Source: Lingula anatina (lineage: Eukaryota > Brachiopoda > Lingulata > Lingulida > Lingulidae). From it: 64,000 nt of DNA. The DNA lies in contig NW_019775658.1 of the NCBI RefSeq assembly GCF_001039355.2, positions 260,388 to 324,387 of the forward strand, given 5' to 3'. A model generated the notes under the pieces. The model was not told the DNA's origin and searched no databases. It saw only the letters and a program-made list of their open reading frames with translations. Positions 13,394 to 26,712 of the stretch are shown here, piece after piece. Every line of letters begins with the position of its first letter. The stretch's first letter is position 1. The position numbers were made by a program, and so were the translations under genes.

Positions 13394-15413
13394 GTGAAAA
13401 AAGCAATTAAAGGACCAGCTTTTATGGACGTTTTTCGGGACAAATTTTGGAAACTGTTCTTTGAAATTCAAACAATCAAAAATTGCTCAAAGGTCAATAT
13501 ATCTGTTGGAACCACGGAGGCAATCGCTCTCTACTTGACTTTTCCATGTATGTAATCAAGATGATCGATAACAAGTCTTGTTTCCTGATGTAATGGAACA
13601 TTAGACTGCACGTACCGGGATATTAGAATAAATGGTGTTGACAATTCTCTCTCAAACGTAGCGGATTATCATCTAAGGAACTTGAATGCTACCAAAGAGT
13701 GATGAACACATATGGAATAAAGAGCTGTTCATTTGCTCAGCATGTCAAGGAGCAGAATGTCGTATTCATCATTCCATAATTCCAGTAATACTGCAGTCGT
13801 ATCAGAGATGATAGGGACGTCGACATAACCTCACATAAATCATACTTGCGACAAATTGGCTAAATAAAATAGACCCTGACCCCCTCACGTCACACCAAAA
13901 ATAATAATACTCATAATACGATGAAAAACGTCGCAAAAAGAATTCTATATAACACAGACAAGTGAGCTTATTCTCTGGTTTGTGTATCCATGTTTTCAAA
14001 CCCACGCATACATTCGGCGAGCTATCTTATAAAACGTATACGATATTGATCGATAATACGGAAAATTTCGATGACACTTATTTAGGTGTTTATTTGCCAG
14101 TATAAGAATGTTTGATTGGAATCCTGACACTTGTTGACCGCCGCTAACATTCTAATCCAATACAAAACCAAACATACATTGTATAATGGCAATTCCGCCC
14201 ACTAAATGACCTTAACACAGGATCCAAATAAATGCATGGAACTCTAATGTAGAACAGTTTCAATTCCTGACCACCTCTGACAACACCTTTCCTCGTGCAC
14301 TTTGGCATGGTGCTTTAGAGTGCTTGACCATTCATGTTTATGCAGGGGATACGCATATGGTGAGTGAGTACAATTGAAACTCATCTATTCTGTTCTGTTG
14401 TGTTCCTTTAATGTGGACTAGGTAATTGTTTAGGTAATTGTAAGGCAGTGGCTATTTACCTCGGTTATTTTGATCGGTTGCCGTTTCATCTTGTGTCTGT
14501 TATCCGTGTCACTCTTACTTAAGAAACAATGAGACGTTTCGACAAAATATCAATTCTAGTCAAGTCCAACTTAATGAAAAACGTTATTCAACTTCCTCTC
14601 CTTCGTATACTCGACGAGATATTGGCAACCTTCAATTTTGCTGGAATTTGATTTCGACTGCATTTTCTAGAGACAGAGACAAAATACTGTCACCTTTAAT
14701 TCGGCTAAGATTACTGACATGGGAAATGAAATTCTAACCACCTATGGTACATTACTCAAGGGGTTGTTCCTCAAATGAGACTTGCAAATTGCGTAACAGC
14801 TTTCTCCAGTGCCAGGAATATAAATTGCCTTCGCAAAAATTAAGCCGTTGAGTTAGTTATCTCTAGTTTTCAGAATAACAATATCAAATATAATATTCAA
14901 ATTAAAAAAGTGCTTGAACTAAAATAGAAATGGGTAAATACTATTACACAAAGACCGGTTTAAGTGTGTCCCTTGATAAATTATGCATGTTATACGTATG
15001 TACTGCTGCCTAGAGAAAATGATGTGGGTGTTTTGGGAAGAGTAGATAATAAAACGCCGTGATATTGCAACCTTAGTACATACACAGTAATTTTTATTTA
15101 ATGCAAATATGTCAATGGGTTTGTGGAAATATATAGTTCGTTTTACATTACAGATATATGCTCTTGCTAAAAAATGATAGAATATTTTGGAAATTAGGGA
15201 TAGAATTTTATTTTAAAGTATTATGTAATTATTGTCACCAAATCATTTGATATAGCTGGTTGTATAGCATTGGCCAGTAAGAACTTTTTAAGTTACGAAA
15301 TTGGATTATAAAACTCCTTGAATAATGCAAAATAGTTGTTTAATATTGTGTACCCTGTATAACAGAACCGGGCAGAATGACAGGCCACGTGTACAGTATT
15401 GATGTAGTCACTG

Positions 15414-15810
15414 GTGTTTGCCATTGCAAGTCAATTGTGTTCTGCACATTATAAGAGTGCGAAAGCTTCCACTTACGGCAGCCGGAAGGAAAACTTGTTA
15501 ACTTTACTTTTGTGGATGTGGTGGTTTGTGCAAAAACAAAAGGAAAGTGCTGTTCACGTTGGAATCACTCCAGGGACTTTCCGTAAAATCATTTAGCGGC
15601 ATCGCACAGAGCAATTTAGAGGTCCAGGCATCAGCAGTGGCCGTCCCCGTAAAGCTACAGTGGAAGGATCGATCACCCTATCAGATGTGTCGTCAACAGA
15701 GAACATGGTCAGCCCCTTCTGTGATGGACAGTGGCAAAAAAGCAAAAGAAAAGTGTTTCCAGAGGATCAGTTGCCGCCAGGAATGGACTCAACAACCCTG
15801 TTGCCGTGAA
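15414..15810 (+). pseudogene. Possible decayed reading frame, unknown origin
   Basis: One frame runs through an in-frame TAG at 15594-15596 and stays open on both sides to a TGA near 15810. It contains ESAVHVGITPGTFRKII before the stop and RHRTEQFRGPGISSGRPRK followed by an acidic, serine-rich stretch after it. The basic GRPRK sequence is nuclear-protein or transposon-like. I do not recognise the family. It has no upstream promoter or splice evidence and may be a mobile-element fragment. Confidence 0.22.
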
Positions 15811-16771
15811 ATTCGTCAATTGGGGTATGCTTTTTTTCTTTTTGAGGAAGTGAGGTCTATTTCCGTGGCGTTGTAAGCAGACTCCATGATTCATGTCAAG
15901 AAGAAAAATATTAACTGAAGATTGTGAGATAGGTATTGTTGACAACGGTGATGTTACGGTTCTTGCGGCCTATGGCCTGCAATTCTTTATTAAGTTCGAA
16001 CCAATCTGGTGTTTCCCAGAGAAAGCGTAACTGCGTGTACATGCAAGTTCTGTCTAGTCGAAAAGGAGTGACATTTTCTTCTCTTTGTACTTCTTTAACG
16101 AGGTGTTAGGATTACTGACCTCCACACATAGGCCCAATAAAGAGGTTAGGGCTTAATTGACATGATTTTAGGAGAAGAGTGACGTTAGTTGCCGTGGTCA
16201 CTCAAAGCTTGGAAAAATAAACGAAAAAGAAAATAAATAAATAAAAAGCATCAAAACAAATCAATGTATCTTTTATAATATGCTATCCATTATCATCGTC
16301 GTCATCATAATCATCATCATTGGGTGAGATCCACTCTCAACAGGTTGTCTGTCATGGATCGATCTTGTGCCATTCGTGTGATTTTGCTATATTTTTGACT
16401 GGTATATTCTTTAATGTTGTCCATCCATGATTCTGTTGGTGTTCCTTTCCCTCGTTTCCCATTTAACTTTCCTTCTAATAACAACCGCTGCAAATTATTT
16501 TTATGAAATGTCCAAAGTAAGTTAATTCCCTTTTCTTGATGGTGCTCAATAATGATTTTTTTTTTTTTTTTTTTAGATTACTAATTGCACGTCATCATTT
16601 CTTTTGTGTTCATTCCCTGATATTTTTAACATCCCTTTTTCACCATATTTCAAACGTTTCCAGTTTTTTCATTTGGATGTCCACGTCTCTGAGCTGTATA
16701 ATAGTGTTGACCAAATGTAAGATTTAATGATTTGGAGCCTTAGAAGCCATTTAGAACAGAAGATCCGAGGA

Positions 16772-16983
16772 TCTTCTGATCCACGTATCTAATATGGCGA
16801 ACCCTACATGAAAGAAGAGCCGACTTATCTGCTGTTAATCTCCCAGCATTCACACGCGCCGTCCCTGCAGGGGTCTAGGAATTAAACCTTGGAGCCATGA
16901 TTTAATCCGTTTTATGGCGCGTGTGGAGGCAGGGAAACCATCTTTCATGTAGGGTCCGCCATATTTGATCCGTGGATTAGAAG
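16772..16983. mobile_element. MITE with about 43-bp terminal inverted repeats
   Basis: The left arm runs CTTCTGATCCACGTATCTAA and on through CATGAAAGA. The right arm ends with its near-exact reverse complement, with about six mismatches over 43 bases. The interior has GTCCCTGCAGGGG and a second, weaker internal inverted repeat around CACACGCGCC and GGCGCGTGTGG. A partial relative lies at 47998-48115. No transposase is encoded. Confidence 0.8.
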
Positions 16984-17014
16984 TCACCATGCTGACTTCC
17001 TGAACTGGTAGAGA

Positions 17015-17112
17015 GTGTCCGATTCCCATTAGGTCAGACTAACCCTAACCATTATAGCTAAATGGAGGGTGGGATTTCTGTTACACGGATCATCACTTTT
17101 GTTACACCGGCT
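17015..17112. repeat. Partial copy of the MITE family complete at 49920-50090
   Basis: The sequence from AGGTCAGACTAACCCTAACC through GTTACACGGA to GTTACACCGG matches the right half of the element at 49920-50090 with few differences. The left half is missing. Confidence 0.7.
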
Positions 17113-17960
17113 TTTCTCCTTAGTATGGACATGGACATAGTTGAGGAAGAAATCTGATGCAGAATGTTTGGCTTATTGTCAGTCTCAGAAGTTCACATAC
17201 CGAGTACAGCAGTACACTTTGGTACATGTACAGATACCTGTACGCTGGCTGGTAGTGGTGTAGGCTTTTCACATATAAGTATCTGCATGTCGGGACTTGG
17301 TTTTGCAGTCTAAATTAGTTCAAAGATACGTACATAGATAGTTCCTCTAGTTTTTTATAGAAATTGAATCCCGTGTAAGACAAACTTGAGTTTATACATT
17401 ACCAGTATAATTCTTCATTTTTCAAAACAATTTTGTGAGAATATGATCAAAATACATGAAGGTTCGCTTATTTATCGCAACAAAACACGTTTCTCCTGGG
17501 TGTCATCGTCCTTTAACAGCACTCTGTCTGCTGATCAGTCCAAAATTCACGTGAACAGAAACACGTGGTTGTGGATAACGTTGACATTTTTGAAACAGTG
17601 AGACTTATGTTCAAGGTTACAAAAGATACCATGCAGACTTGCATTAAGTCAAGTGAACAACCCACACAGTCTCTAAACCACAACAACGTATCTTCGTTCT
17701 TCGCACGAACGCCATCCAAATATAATGTTACCCAAAACAAACTAAAATTGGTTTGGCCAAGTTGCCATTATGAGAAAAACATGCTAATTATACAAACATT
17801 GTTGATGTTTTTTTTTTCAAGGGACAGACAGCATGGAAGCAGAATTGTCATATTTGTTTGTTATTCGGTTGATTAGGTGGTGTAAACTTTAGAGTATCGT
17901 ATGTGTGTGCACATGCACGTTCGATAATTGAGCGTGTACACTGTATGTTGTTTTGTTTAG

Positions 17961-18062
17961 GTATGGGAGGCTTTCGAACCAAAACCAGAGAAAGTGGAGG
18001 CGACGGCAGCTTTCACCTTGTCAGTCCTTCGCCTTGGCAAAATCAAGAACCCGTTAGAACAG
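17961..18062 (+). CDS. Weak exon candidate, unknown product
   Basis: TTTTGTTTAG makes a plausible acceptor. It is followed by 34 codons beginning VWEAFEPKPEKVEATAAF and ending at CAG before GTTATT, a poor donor. The codons have a coding-like composition compared with flanking DNA, and the same frame stays open past the putative donor to a TGA near 18131. I do not recognise the protein and see no neighbouring exon that fits. Confidence 0.22.
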
Positions 18063-18132
18063 GTTATTGAGAACTTAATCAGTTTTTTTAACCTTGTTTA
18101 CCCTGTGGATTATTCTGAATTTGTGTTTTGAC

Positions 18133-18215
18133 AATTTAAAAAACACATTGTCGCTGACGCACAGAGTATTTGTAATTTGAAATTTTAAAAGTCACATTGT
18201 CACTGACGCACAGCG
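18133..18215. repeat. Short tandem duplication
   Basis: Two copies about 48 bases apart of a 35-base unit that contains ACACATTGTCGCTGACGCAC, differing at a few positions. Confidence 0.75.
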
Positions 18216-19090
18216 CTGTGATTTTAGGGATGAAATATGTCTGTCTTCAATTTTTCCTGTGTCCGCGTTCAGTACAGGGTAAATGCTATAGCCCTATTAT
18301 CTTCATTTTCTCTTTTATATTTGCCTATTTATCTCGCAATGCAATTGTTTAAGGATGTTCTCCTTTGTGAAAGTTTAATAAAAAAACAAGATATTAATCA
18401 CACCCCTTGCCGCTATCAGGTGGATTTCACCTTTGGTGATGTGGGATTCTGTCATTTTACTTGTAGGCGTAGTTTTCCCATCATCAAACTGAATACCACC
18501 GCGGCACAAAGACTGTATCTGCAACCGCTAAAATTGTGCGTATCATTAAACTTGTGGTCAGCGTAATGGTAACGTTATCTCAGCCCTTAATGTCACCGGT
18601 TCATATCTGCTGGGACCTTCGATATTGTGTTATCTGATGCCTTAAACCAACCTTCTGTGATTGGCTTTGGCCTTGGTTTTATACTCAATGGTAGTTTCGA
18701 ATTATTTTGATTTTGCTGATTTTATCACACAAATACGCAAAGGGGAGTTTTATGGCACTGCTGTATCAAGATTATGTTAACTATGTGGTGTTTCATCACC
18801 CTTGTAGCAAGCAGTTTCAGAGGAGAGTCCCTTTTCTGAAAAAATGGATCCATTCACTTTCTTATTTTAGCTGGCTCTTCTTGGGAAACGGCATAGAACG
18901 CTAGCACTTTACCTTGTAATATTTGAGAGGGCAAAATTAAAAAAATCCCGGTTCAAAGTTTTCGATTGATTGCCATGATATCCATTGCACACTCAATGTT
19001 TACAGTATAAATGTATCTGCATATGGTGTGCAAGACCGTATGTATTTAAGATCACGCAGGGAAACTGATCAAGAAATTGATTTCTGTAAA

Positions 19091-19302
19091 GCCTCCTTTT
19101 GCAGTGGACGGCGTCCATTTTGCGTCCCGCATTACGGCCCCGTTTGAGAGTAAAAATACTTAACATGCCGACAACTAGCCGATCATTGAGCATTCATTCT
19201 GCAACCAAAGCGATACCTTTGCCGCCTGTCTACGACCAGAAAAATGCCTGTTTCATGGTCACATAAAGGGCGCAGAAGGGACACCGTCAAGTGTAAAGGG
19301 GT
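19091..19302. mobile_element. Second copy of the CCCCTTTACACTGG MITE family
   Basis: The left end carries GTGGACGGCGTCC and the right end GTCAAGTGTAAAGGGG, a diverged inverted pair. The internal CGGCCCCGTTTGAGAGT and CATTCTGCAACCAAAGCGAT are shared with the longer copy at 35520-36059, which confirms a family rather than chance similarity. Confidence 0.72.
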
Positions 19303-21335
19303 TTTTAGATTTCTGTTTTAATGTATGAAATAGGTAATAGCGAGTTTTATGGAAGTGTTACGAAAACGCATCATAATATATTTCTTGGAATACCCTAGTA
19401 CAAGAACCCACCTTGCTTTTTTCTATCAATAGTCCTAACACAAGCACCAAGGTTTCGTGCAAACATAAGGGATATAATGAACATTATCATCGATGCAACT
19501 GGGGCAGTAATTAAACGCAAACCATCCTAAATGTGCAGATATGGTCAATACAAACAATTATGACCAATGGCGCTTTCTCTAGCTGGGGTACACGTTGATA
19601 CATCTCATGTTATAGAAATCCACAGACCGAATTACGAGCCTCGGATTTGAATGCCTACCGGGTACTTAGACATCAGAGATGTCACATAGAAAAATAGTTT
19701 TATAGCCTTTTCGCTAAAAAAACATATGAAGTCATGAACACTTCAATTTTTTTTAATAACTCACATATGATGCTGGTTGTCCCTCATAATATTAACAGTT
19801 TTGTAGCCGTTTGAAAATTGACATACATCGCGCTAAACATATCTATGTAGTGAAGGGTTGATTGGACACTTGCTGTGCATACTCTATGCGGCCAACAAAT
19901 CAGCACGCATTTATTTAACCATGACGTGAAGGCCGACCCGTCGTGTGCCAATTTTCTACAAGGCCCTGGTAATTTTCAAGTAATCTTTTTCAAATTATCC
20001 TCTATTCGTTAAAATGAAGATGTTTACATGTACGAAGCCCCAGGACAGCGGTCGAGTATAGAGATGAAATAAAAATACTTTTAAAAAATACAGCACAATT
20101 ATCACTGTTATACTTAAAAATGGTTTGTATATTTAAATTTTGCTTATTTTAAGATAGTTCTTTGTATATTTTAGGTTTATTTAGGTGCACAATACAGAAA
20201 AAATGAGGATGTTAAGGTTAAAAAGCAAGATGCTCCAACAAAATAGGCATATACATGTAGCCAAATAAAACATTGCAATAATAAAACCCGATATTTAAAC
20301 CATTATTCCACCAAATTAATCACATTTCTAGCCGGTAATTGTTTCACATAATGTGCGTTTTGTCAATCATCCAACATGCACTATCACATTAAACATACTT
20401 ACTTAAAACAGGAACAGAAATTGGCACAATCCCATGAACAACCCATTATTATATATCTATATACGGATTGAAGTATTTAATAATAACCGTGTTTGCGTTG
20501 TTAACAGAAGTGCATAGGACGCAAATGTGATGAACTGATTGTAACTAAGTTAATTATTCAGTTGACTTATGAAATACAGTCATATTTATAAAAGCCTGAT
20601 GTAATAAATGTGGAGTAATGAGTACAAGCTACTTAAAACTCGGAGGGAGACATTAATCAATGTCCAATTACTTAGAGGACGTAAAGCACAGAAACCTGTT
20701 GCAGCTTCGGTCCCATAACACAGCATAAACACCGGTGTCGAGTTCAAGTTTGGGCTGTGACGAATGTTATTGATTACCATTGATAATGCACGACTTTATC
20801 ATGCAGTGCAAAACCTTATGTCACCACACGGTGGCAGGTGCTTTACTCGACGAAACCCTCAATTTATAATGGCACTCTCGGTGCAATGGCAATGAATATG
20901 ATTGGTATAACGTGTATGTTGTAGATACCAGAGGCCCGTAATTGCAAAGGATACTTCAGTATTGACTGCTTCTTGCATGCTTCAGAATTAAATCACCGCA
21001 TGCCGTTGCATCGAGCCAGATCAACAGGAGGCTCGATCGTTCCGAAACATGTAAGTGTCAGTCCGCAAAGGACTATGGCAAGGAATCGAAAAACATACGT
21101 GATTAAAAAAATAGATTCCCAAAGATGATGATTATGGAACGTACTTGATTAAAATAAGAATCCCAGATATGATGTTTATGAAACCAATTACAAGAATCGT
21201 CCAGGTCTGTCTTCATTTTCCCCCGGTTGTTATAAATGCCAACTGAAAAAAGGAAACCAAGTCAATTAAATGACCAGGGACCTAGAGCTATCAGTATGTG
21301 CGTCTTAGTTAAGTAACAGAAGGTATGTACGTAAG
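19303..21335. other. No supported gene
   Basis: AT-rich, with no frame of interest on either strand and no inverted-repeat element that I can see. Confidence 0.55.
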
Positions 21336-21345
21336 ATATATAAGG
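21336..21345 (+). promoter_or_regulatory. Candidate TATA box
   Basis: ATATATAAGG lies about 145 bases upstream of a strong splice donor. With the usual 25-30 base spacing, transcription would begin near 21370. The assignment rests on motif and spacing only. Confidence 0.3.
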
Positions 21346-21369
21346 TGCACAATCCGACACACGCCCAGA

Positions 21370-21491
21370 ATGTGAGAAGACGGCTGTGGTTGCATTCTTT
21401 CGAGTTCTAAGTACATCGAAATCAAGATTATTCCCTATTCAGCTTGAGCTTCAATTTCTCCCGAAATTCTGCGGGTGCTGTGTAATTCAAG
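21370..21491 (+). other. Candidate non-coding leader exon
   Basis: This is the segment between the expected start site of the TATA box at 21336 and the donor TTCAAG|GTGAGT (intron starts at 21492). It has no long open frame, so it would be 5' untranslated. The next good acceptor in front of a strong coding frame on this strand is at 28945, ahead of the receptor at 28967, which makes it a candidate leader for that gene across a 7.4-kb intron. The link is inferred. Confidence 0.25.
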
Positions 21492-24400
21492 GTGAGTTTT
21501 CTTCAAAAATATTTTAGCAGGTCTGTTTTTCCGCGCGCCTTCAAATCGTCGCTGGAGATCAGTTGAATTATAGGCCAGTAGAAAGGGGTCGCCATGTCTT
21601 CAAAGTAAACGCACATTAAGGGCCATTTCTGCATCTTAAAATCTTGACTACTCCGGGCACTGCAACAGATTTTATTCCAAAGCCAAGAAGCCGCAGGTAC
21701 ATAAGCCTAATAAAAATAGTGCTGTAACTTATTTTAACGCAGCGGGGTTAATTTTACAATGGCTAGCACCGTTAAATGTTTATAGTTTATGAATTAGGAA
21801 AATTTTCGTTACATTTCAATACAGAAAGTCCGATAACAGAAATAAGAAAAGCTGTTCCCATTGCAGAGACATAAGGGTAACTTTTGATGAGCTTTAGTGA
21901 ACGTGGCGGTATTGAGCTCCAGACTTAGCTTCGAGGTTGCTACCTGTATTTCCTCTTACTGGGCACTTATCTCTATCGTAGTCCCCCAAGGATTGTGCAC
22001 CATTTGTTTCATAACACACTTTCTTCCGATTTTTATTAAGACCCAAGCGAAACATGCTTACCTACATAATGCAATATATATTAGCTTGAGGGTGTACATA
22101 AATGCGACAGGGAAAGTGTAGGTTAATTGTATGTTCATTTAATTAAATAAAACAGAGAATACGACATGACAAGGGTTTATTCTTGTTTTGTTTTGACACT
22201 TACTTTGACACATTTACGAAATAATTGAATATATTTAATTTAGACTCACATTGTCGATCCTAGGACGTAGATAATGCTGGAATGTTTGGCAACAGTGCGG
22301 TAGCGCGTGTGGTTGTGTTCTGAGTTTTATGTGTGTGTTGTGGGTTTTGTGTTGTTGATTTGTGCGTACGTGTGAGAGTGGGTTGTTGTGTTGTGACTTT
22401 TGTGTTGCGGCCCTTATAGGTTTCCGTACAACAGATTAACCGCTGTAAAGAAATAGTGGCTCAGGGTAACAGCTAGAACAGAAATATGTAACAAAAGAAT
22501 GTTTTAAGATCAATGAGAGGACGTTTGTTCATCATAAACATCAAACAATATCAATATTCCCCTAAAATGTCCTTTTAAATAATTTTGATAAGATGCCTTA
22601 GTCTACTTTATCTTTTCCGGAAGTAATGAGCACTAGATTATGGCTATATATAATTATTATAGTTTATTTAAGCTTTTCATCACAAGCTGGTTATTTCGGA
22701 TACGTACTGACAGTCCGCGGGTTCCAAAAACCCACACATATCATTATATTTCGATAACACAGTGGGGCGTTTTTAACATGTAAAATGCGATCAAAATAAT
22801 TGTGAAATTTGTAGAGACGCAAAATCTATATATTCCTTTTTTTGCATGCCCCTTTTTTAATTTACAAAAAACTATTATACATAAATTTCATCATGTTGGC
22901 AACGTTTCTCAGATCAATTATAATAATAGGTACAATGTAAAACAAAAAATAATGTTCTCGTCACGTTTGCTGATGGTCTAATAAATATATATAACCCTGT
23001 GGTAACGAAATCAAAAAGTTCTGGGTTACATGTAGCTGGGTGCGAACCCGTCCTCCAATAGATTCTTAAGGGTGAGGGTTAGCGTGACGTAAGAGGGTCA
23101 AACCCTAGGATGGGACTTACTGGTGCTGTGCCCATAAATTTTATACGAACCGAACACTGCATCACGGCTGACTCTTTCAAACATGAAACCGGTTTGAATT
23201 GTTTTACAGCTAGCAAAACAACAGTTTCACTGTGACGTCATAGAAAGAGGTTTCCAAATTGAAAATAGGTCCAAAATCACCATCAACTATGATACCTTTA
23301 CATAGCCTGCAGTCCATTCCTATTCGCTTTCAACAATAGCCGTATTCGTATCTTCTTCATTTGTCAAATGCATTTTATTTTATGTATCACCACTGGTGTT
23401 CATTAAAAGTTACAGGCACTGTCTCCCTATCCACATGCTTTGCGTCAAGGAATATAATTTGAGGTTTATTACCTGACATTAGCAAAGGCGTAAGCCATGA
23501 CCTTTACAACAAAAAATAATAACTTACTGAAATGTGTTTTTCTGCTGCATCTAAGATTAATGAAGATAATAGTTTGTCTTACGATGGGCTTGTAAAATGG
23601 CAAATCTCAGTTGCTTGGTTTGATATTTTCGAAATTAGAAAAATTTAAAAAAACTGACTTGTTACAATCGGAGGACAAGAAAAAAGTTCGAGTTGCACGT
23701 CTGTTGTGTGCTTGTAGCCTCATTGAAATAGAAAAACGTTTGTACCAACCTTTCAGGCAACGTGCATGAAGTACTGAATCCATTTCTCAATCTTTCACCA
23801 AGGTCGGATTTGACGTTTGTCATCTGTCAGCTCTGGTTACTGAAGTAAGCGTTTATATCTCCAAACTGAAAAGCAGGCAAGGGTCACGGTAAAGGTCATG
23901 TCGGGATATTCTACGAGAATTATATAGAATAATAGTATTTTTATTTTTGATAACTTTACATTTGTTTCCAAATAACATAAAAATATATATGTAAGATTTT
24001 AAGTACACGTTAATTACACAAACCACTTCAACCTAGTAGTTGAAATCATCTGAGGCCAAGCAATTTTGATCATTTTAACAGATAAATACCATGTACTTAT
24101 GTCGCCAATAGGATCACCACCTCACGAACCTCTCCACCAGTCAACCTCCTTGACACATTTGTGAGCCACGCGCAACTCGGAAGTCAGTACACGAAGTAAT
24201 GGCAGCATTTGAAAAACCCAGAAGTTTTTTCGCGTTTTTCAGTGGGATCCTTATTTATGACAGACAACGTGCGTTATAGATACGTATGTAGACCTGAAGC
24301 AAACACTTGATAATTTTGTGTTGCAGGCAAATTGCTGTTGATCATTTGTACTAAATTCCGTTCAAATGGGGATTTTATAACCTACACAATAAAAAAGTAA

Positions 24401-25660
24401 GAAAACGAACACTGATTATCAGTGGTCCCGATAAAAAGGTCCGGTTCAAACTCACAATCTGAGGCCGAGGGCCTATTCTACGCTCCTAACGATGTTCAAT
24501 CACATGAAACAACACGGCACAAAGAAATTGGCATGGAAGGCGGATTGGTGTCACAGGTATGATGGTTAAAAAGGAGTGACTCTCAGTAAACAGGCTCAGG
24601 AGACAAAATTTGTTTTTAGGCATCTTATGTCTAACATGAATAGCAACACTTTTGGGTCGGTAGATTTTTTTTATTGTTAGTACTTTTTCAGTTTTAACTT
24701 AGTGGTTGAAAATGTCAAATCAAAATGTGGCCGATTAAAAAACATAGCATTAACGTCATCAATGTTTCCGGGGTTGTTTTGTACCCTTGCTAAAACATAA
24801 CACAATTCATTTTTCCTGATGCGAGCTTAAATCTCATTTCATCAAAATTTAAGTCAATCGTTCTCGTTAACCATTATATCAATTTTGTCTGGCCTAAACA
24901 GAACTGTTCCTGCCACTAATTGCTCTACAGCTTCAAGACGAGAAAACATGTACGGTTTTAAAGAAGAATGGAAGGCTGTGCTGGAATTTATATGTCACGA
25001 ATGCATCCGTAGTTGTGAATGCTAAAGTTGAAGCAATACGATGCCAACAACTCGTTTCTCGTGACTCTTGGGTACATATCTGCACTGTAGGAGACAACCC
25101 GTGCGCGATGTAATCCTTTACACGTGCCAAAAATACTAGTACTAAAGCACTATGTAAAAAAAATTAAAGAAAACTTAAACTAAAAACTATGTTAAAACAT
25201 TAGTTGGTATTGGAATTGGCTTTAGAAGAATAGAAGGTGTAGTTCTATATTAATTGTGGCATTTCTCTACACGAATCACGTTCGTGCTTATTGAAACAGA
25301 CATAAAGATGTTTTTTTGCCTTCACCTCAATTTTTAAAAAAACATGCCATCCAATAATTGGTCTCAGTGACACAACACGACGTAATCTCTGCGACACTGA
25401 AAATACCTTTCCCACTACATAAATCCTGTCGCCGACGTCTGTGACTTCTCTGCCATTGGTCCACGTCACGTGTTAGGCCAGAAGCTTATATATTTCCTCA
25501 CAGCGTTGTTCTAACGATATATAATATTTGGTCGGTGTACATGGTTGATTCCTCCTACACACAATACAGGTGTCTGATGTTTACTCTGTTGGTCACCAGT
25601 TTTACGTTATAAACGGGTAAGTTGGCTCTAGACTTGGCTTCACGAAATATTACACCAATT

Positions 25661-25818
25661 ATTTCATTGATTTTACATTGTAATACCATAAATTGTATTT
25701 ATTATTTTATTTTTTGATTTTATTTTTATTTCATTGATTTTACATTGTAATACCATAAATTGTATTTATTATTTTATTTTTTGAAAGGTAATTGATGTGT
25801 CGGATAGGTGCATGTATA
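25661..25818. repeat. 67-bp tandem duplication with a 3' end shared at 27709-27745
   Basis: The unit beginning ATTTCATTGATTTTACATTG occurs twice, at about 25661 and 25728. After the second copy the sequence GAAAGGTAATTGATGTGTCG and the next 17 bases (about 25782-25818) recurs at about 27709-27745, again after an ATTTT-rich run. This suggests one dispersed repeat whose end is conserved. Confidence 0.8.
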
Positions 25819-26033
25819 AAAGTCATCATTTGCGTTGGCGATGGCGTTTAGTTGTGTCTTTAAGAGTTATAGATATGTCCTAAATGGATAATAGACGCAG
25901 TTTCAACTCATAATATAGAGGCGCTTATTGTTACCTATAGATGGAAAATAAAATTTATTGGGCGTTTGGGTGGATGTATTTTATTATGCGAATATGATGA
26001 CACTCATCGGTAGAAACCTTGACTACGTACACT

Positions 26034-26036
<3 letters not shown>

Positions 26037-26072
<36 letters not shown>
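26037..26072. repeat. (GA)n microsatellite
   Basis: Perfect GA dinucleotide run of about 36 bases. Confidence 0.97.
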
Positions 26073-26077
<5 letters not shown>

Positions 26078-26529
26078 AGGCCCATTTTAGAATACGCCCC
26101 TAAACGTGTGTATCTTATCCAAAGCATACCACTGCGACAAAGCCGAAACGAAAAGAAAACTGACAAACTCACGACGTCTCTGCAGAAAACATTTTTTAGT
26201 CTTAACTAAACGAGATTGGAGAAGTGTACTTCCATAAAACTTTTAATACAGTGGAAAGGTGCATAGTTTATACTGGCTATTATGAAAAAATGCGATCAAT
26301 ACTCGTTTTCGTGTTATGTAGCACACTGAGAGAAATGGCATAGACATGATCTACATGTAGGTATTCCATCTTATGATAAGCTGTCTTGTTTTAATTGATT
26401 TTGCAGTGTTCGGCCATAATATTATTATCACAATTTTCTTTCGTAATTTTGTTTTGCAGTTACTATGGCCTAACGCCATGTCCTGTAACTACGGTACAGT
26501 TTACCCTTAGTTTTATATAATACAATATA

Positions 26530-26712
26530 TTTAAACCAAGTATAAATCAATTATCGAGGGTGAAAATGTAGTGGTTGGTTAAGGATATTTTTCTTTCAGT
26601 GCTGAATGTTTTACTATATAATGAGCTTAAACCAGGTGTTAATCAATTATCGAGGGTGAAAATATAATGGTTGGTTAAGAGTATTTTTCTTTCAATGCTG
26701 AATGTTGTACTG
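26530..26712. repeat. Tandem duplication, unit about 95 bp
   Basis: Two copies containing AATCAATTATCGAGGGTGAA, then TGGTTGGTTAAG and a stretch ending GCTGAATGTT, at about 26530-26611 and 26625-26712, with scattered substitutions. Confidence 0.85.

Larger units (their letters stand above)
12520..16770. other. No established gene
   Basis: Apart from the two weak candidates listed inside it (13197-13393 and 15414-15810), this stretch shows only AT-rich non-coding sequence and a poly-T run at about 16557-16574. Confidence 0.5.
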
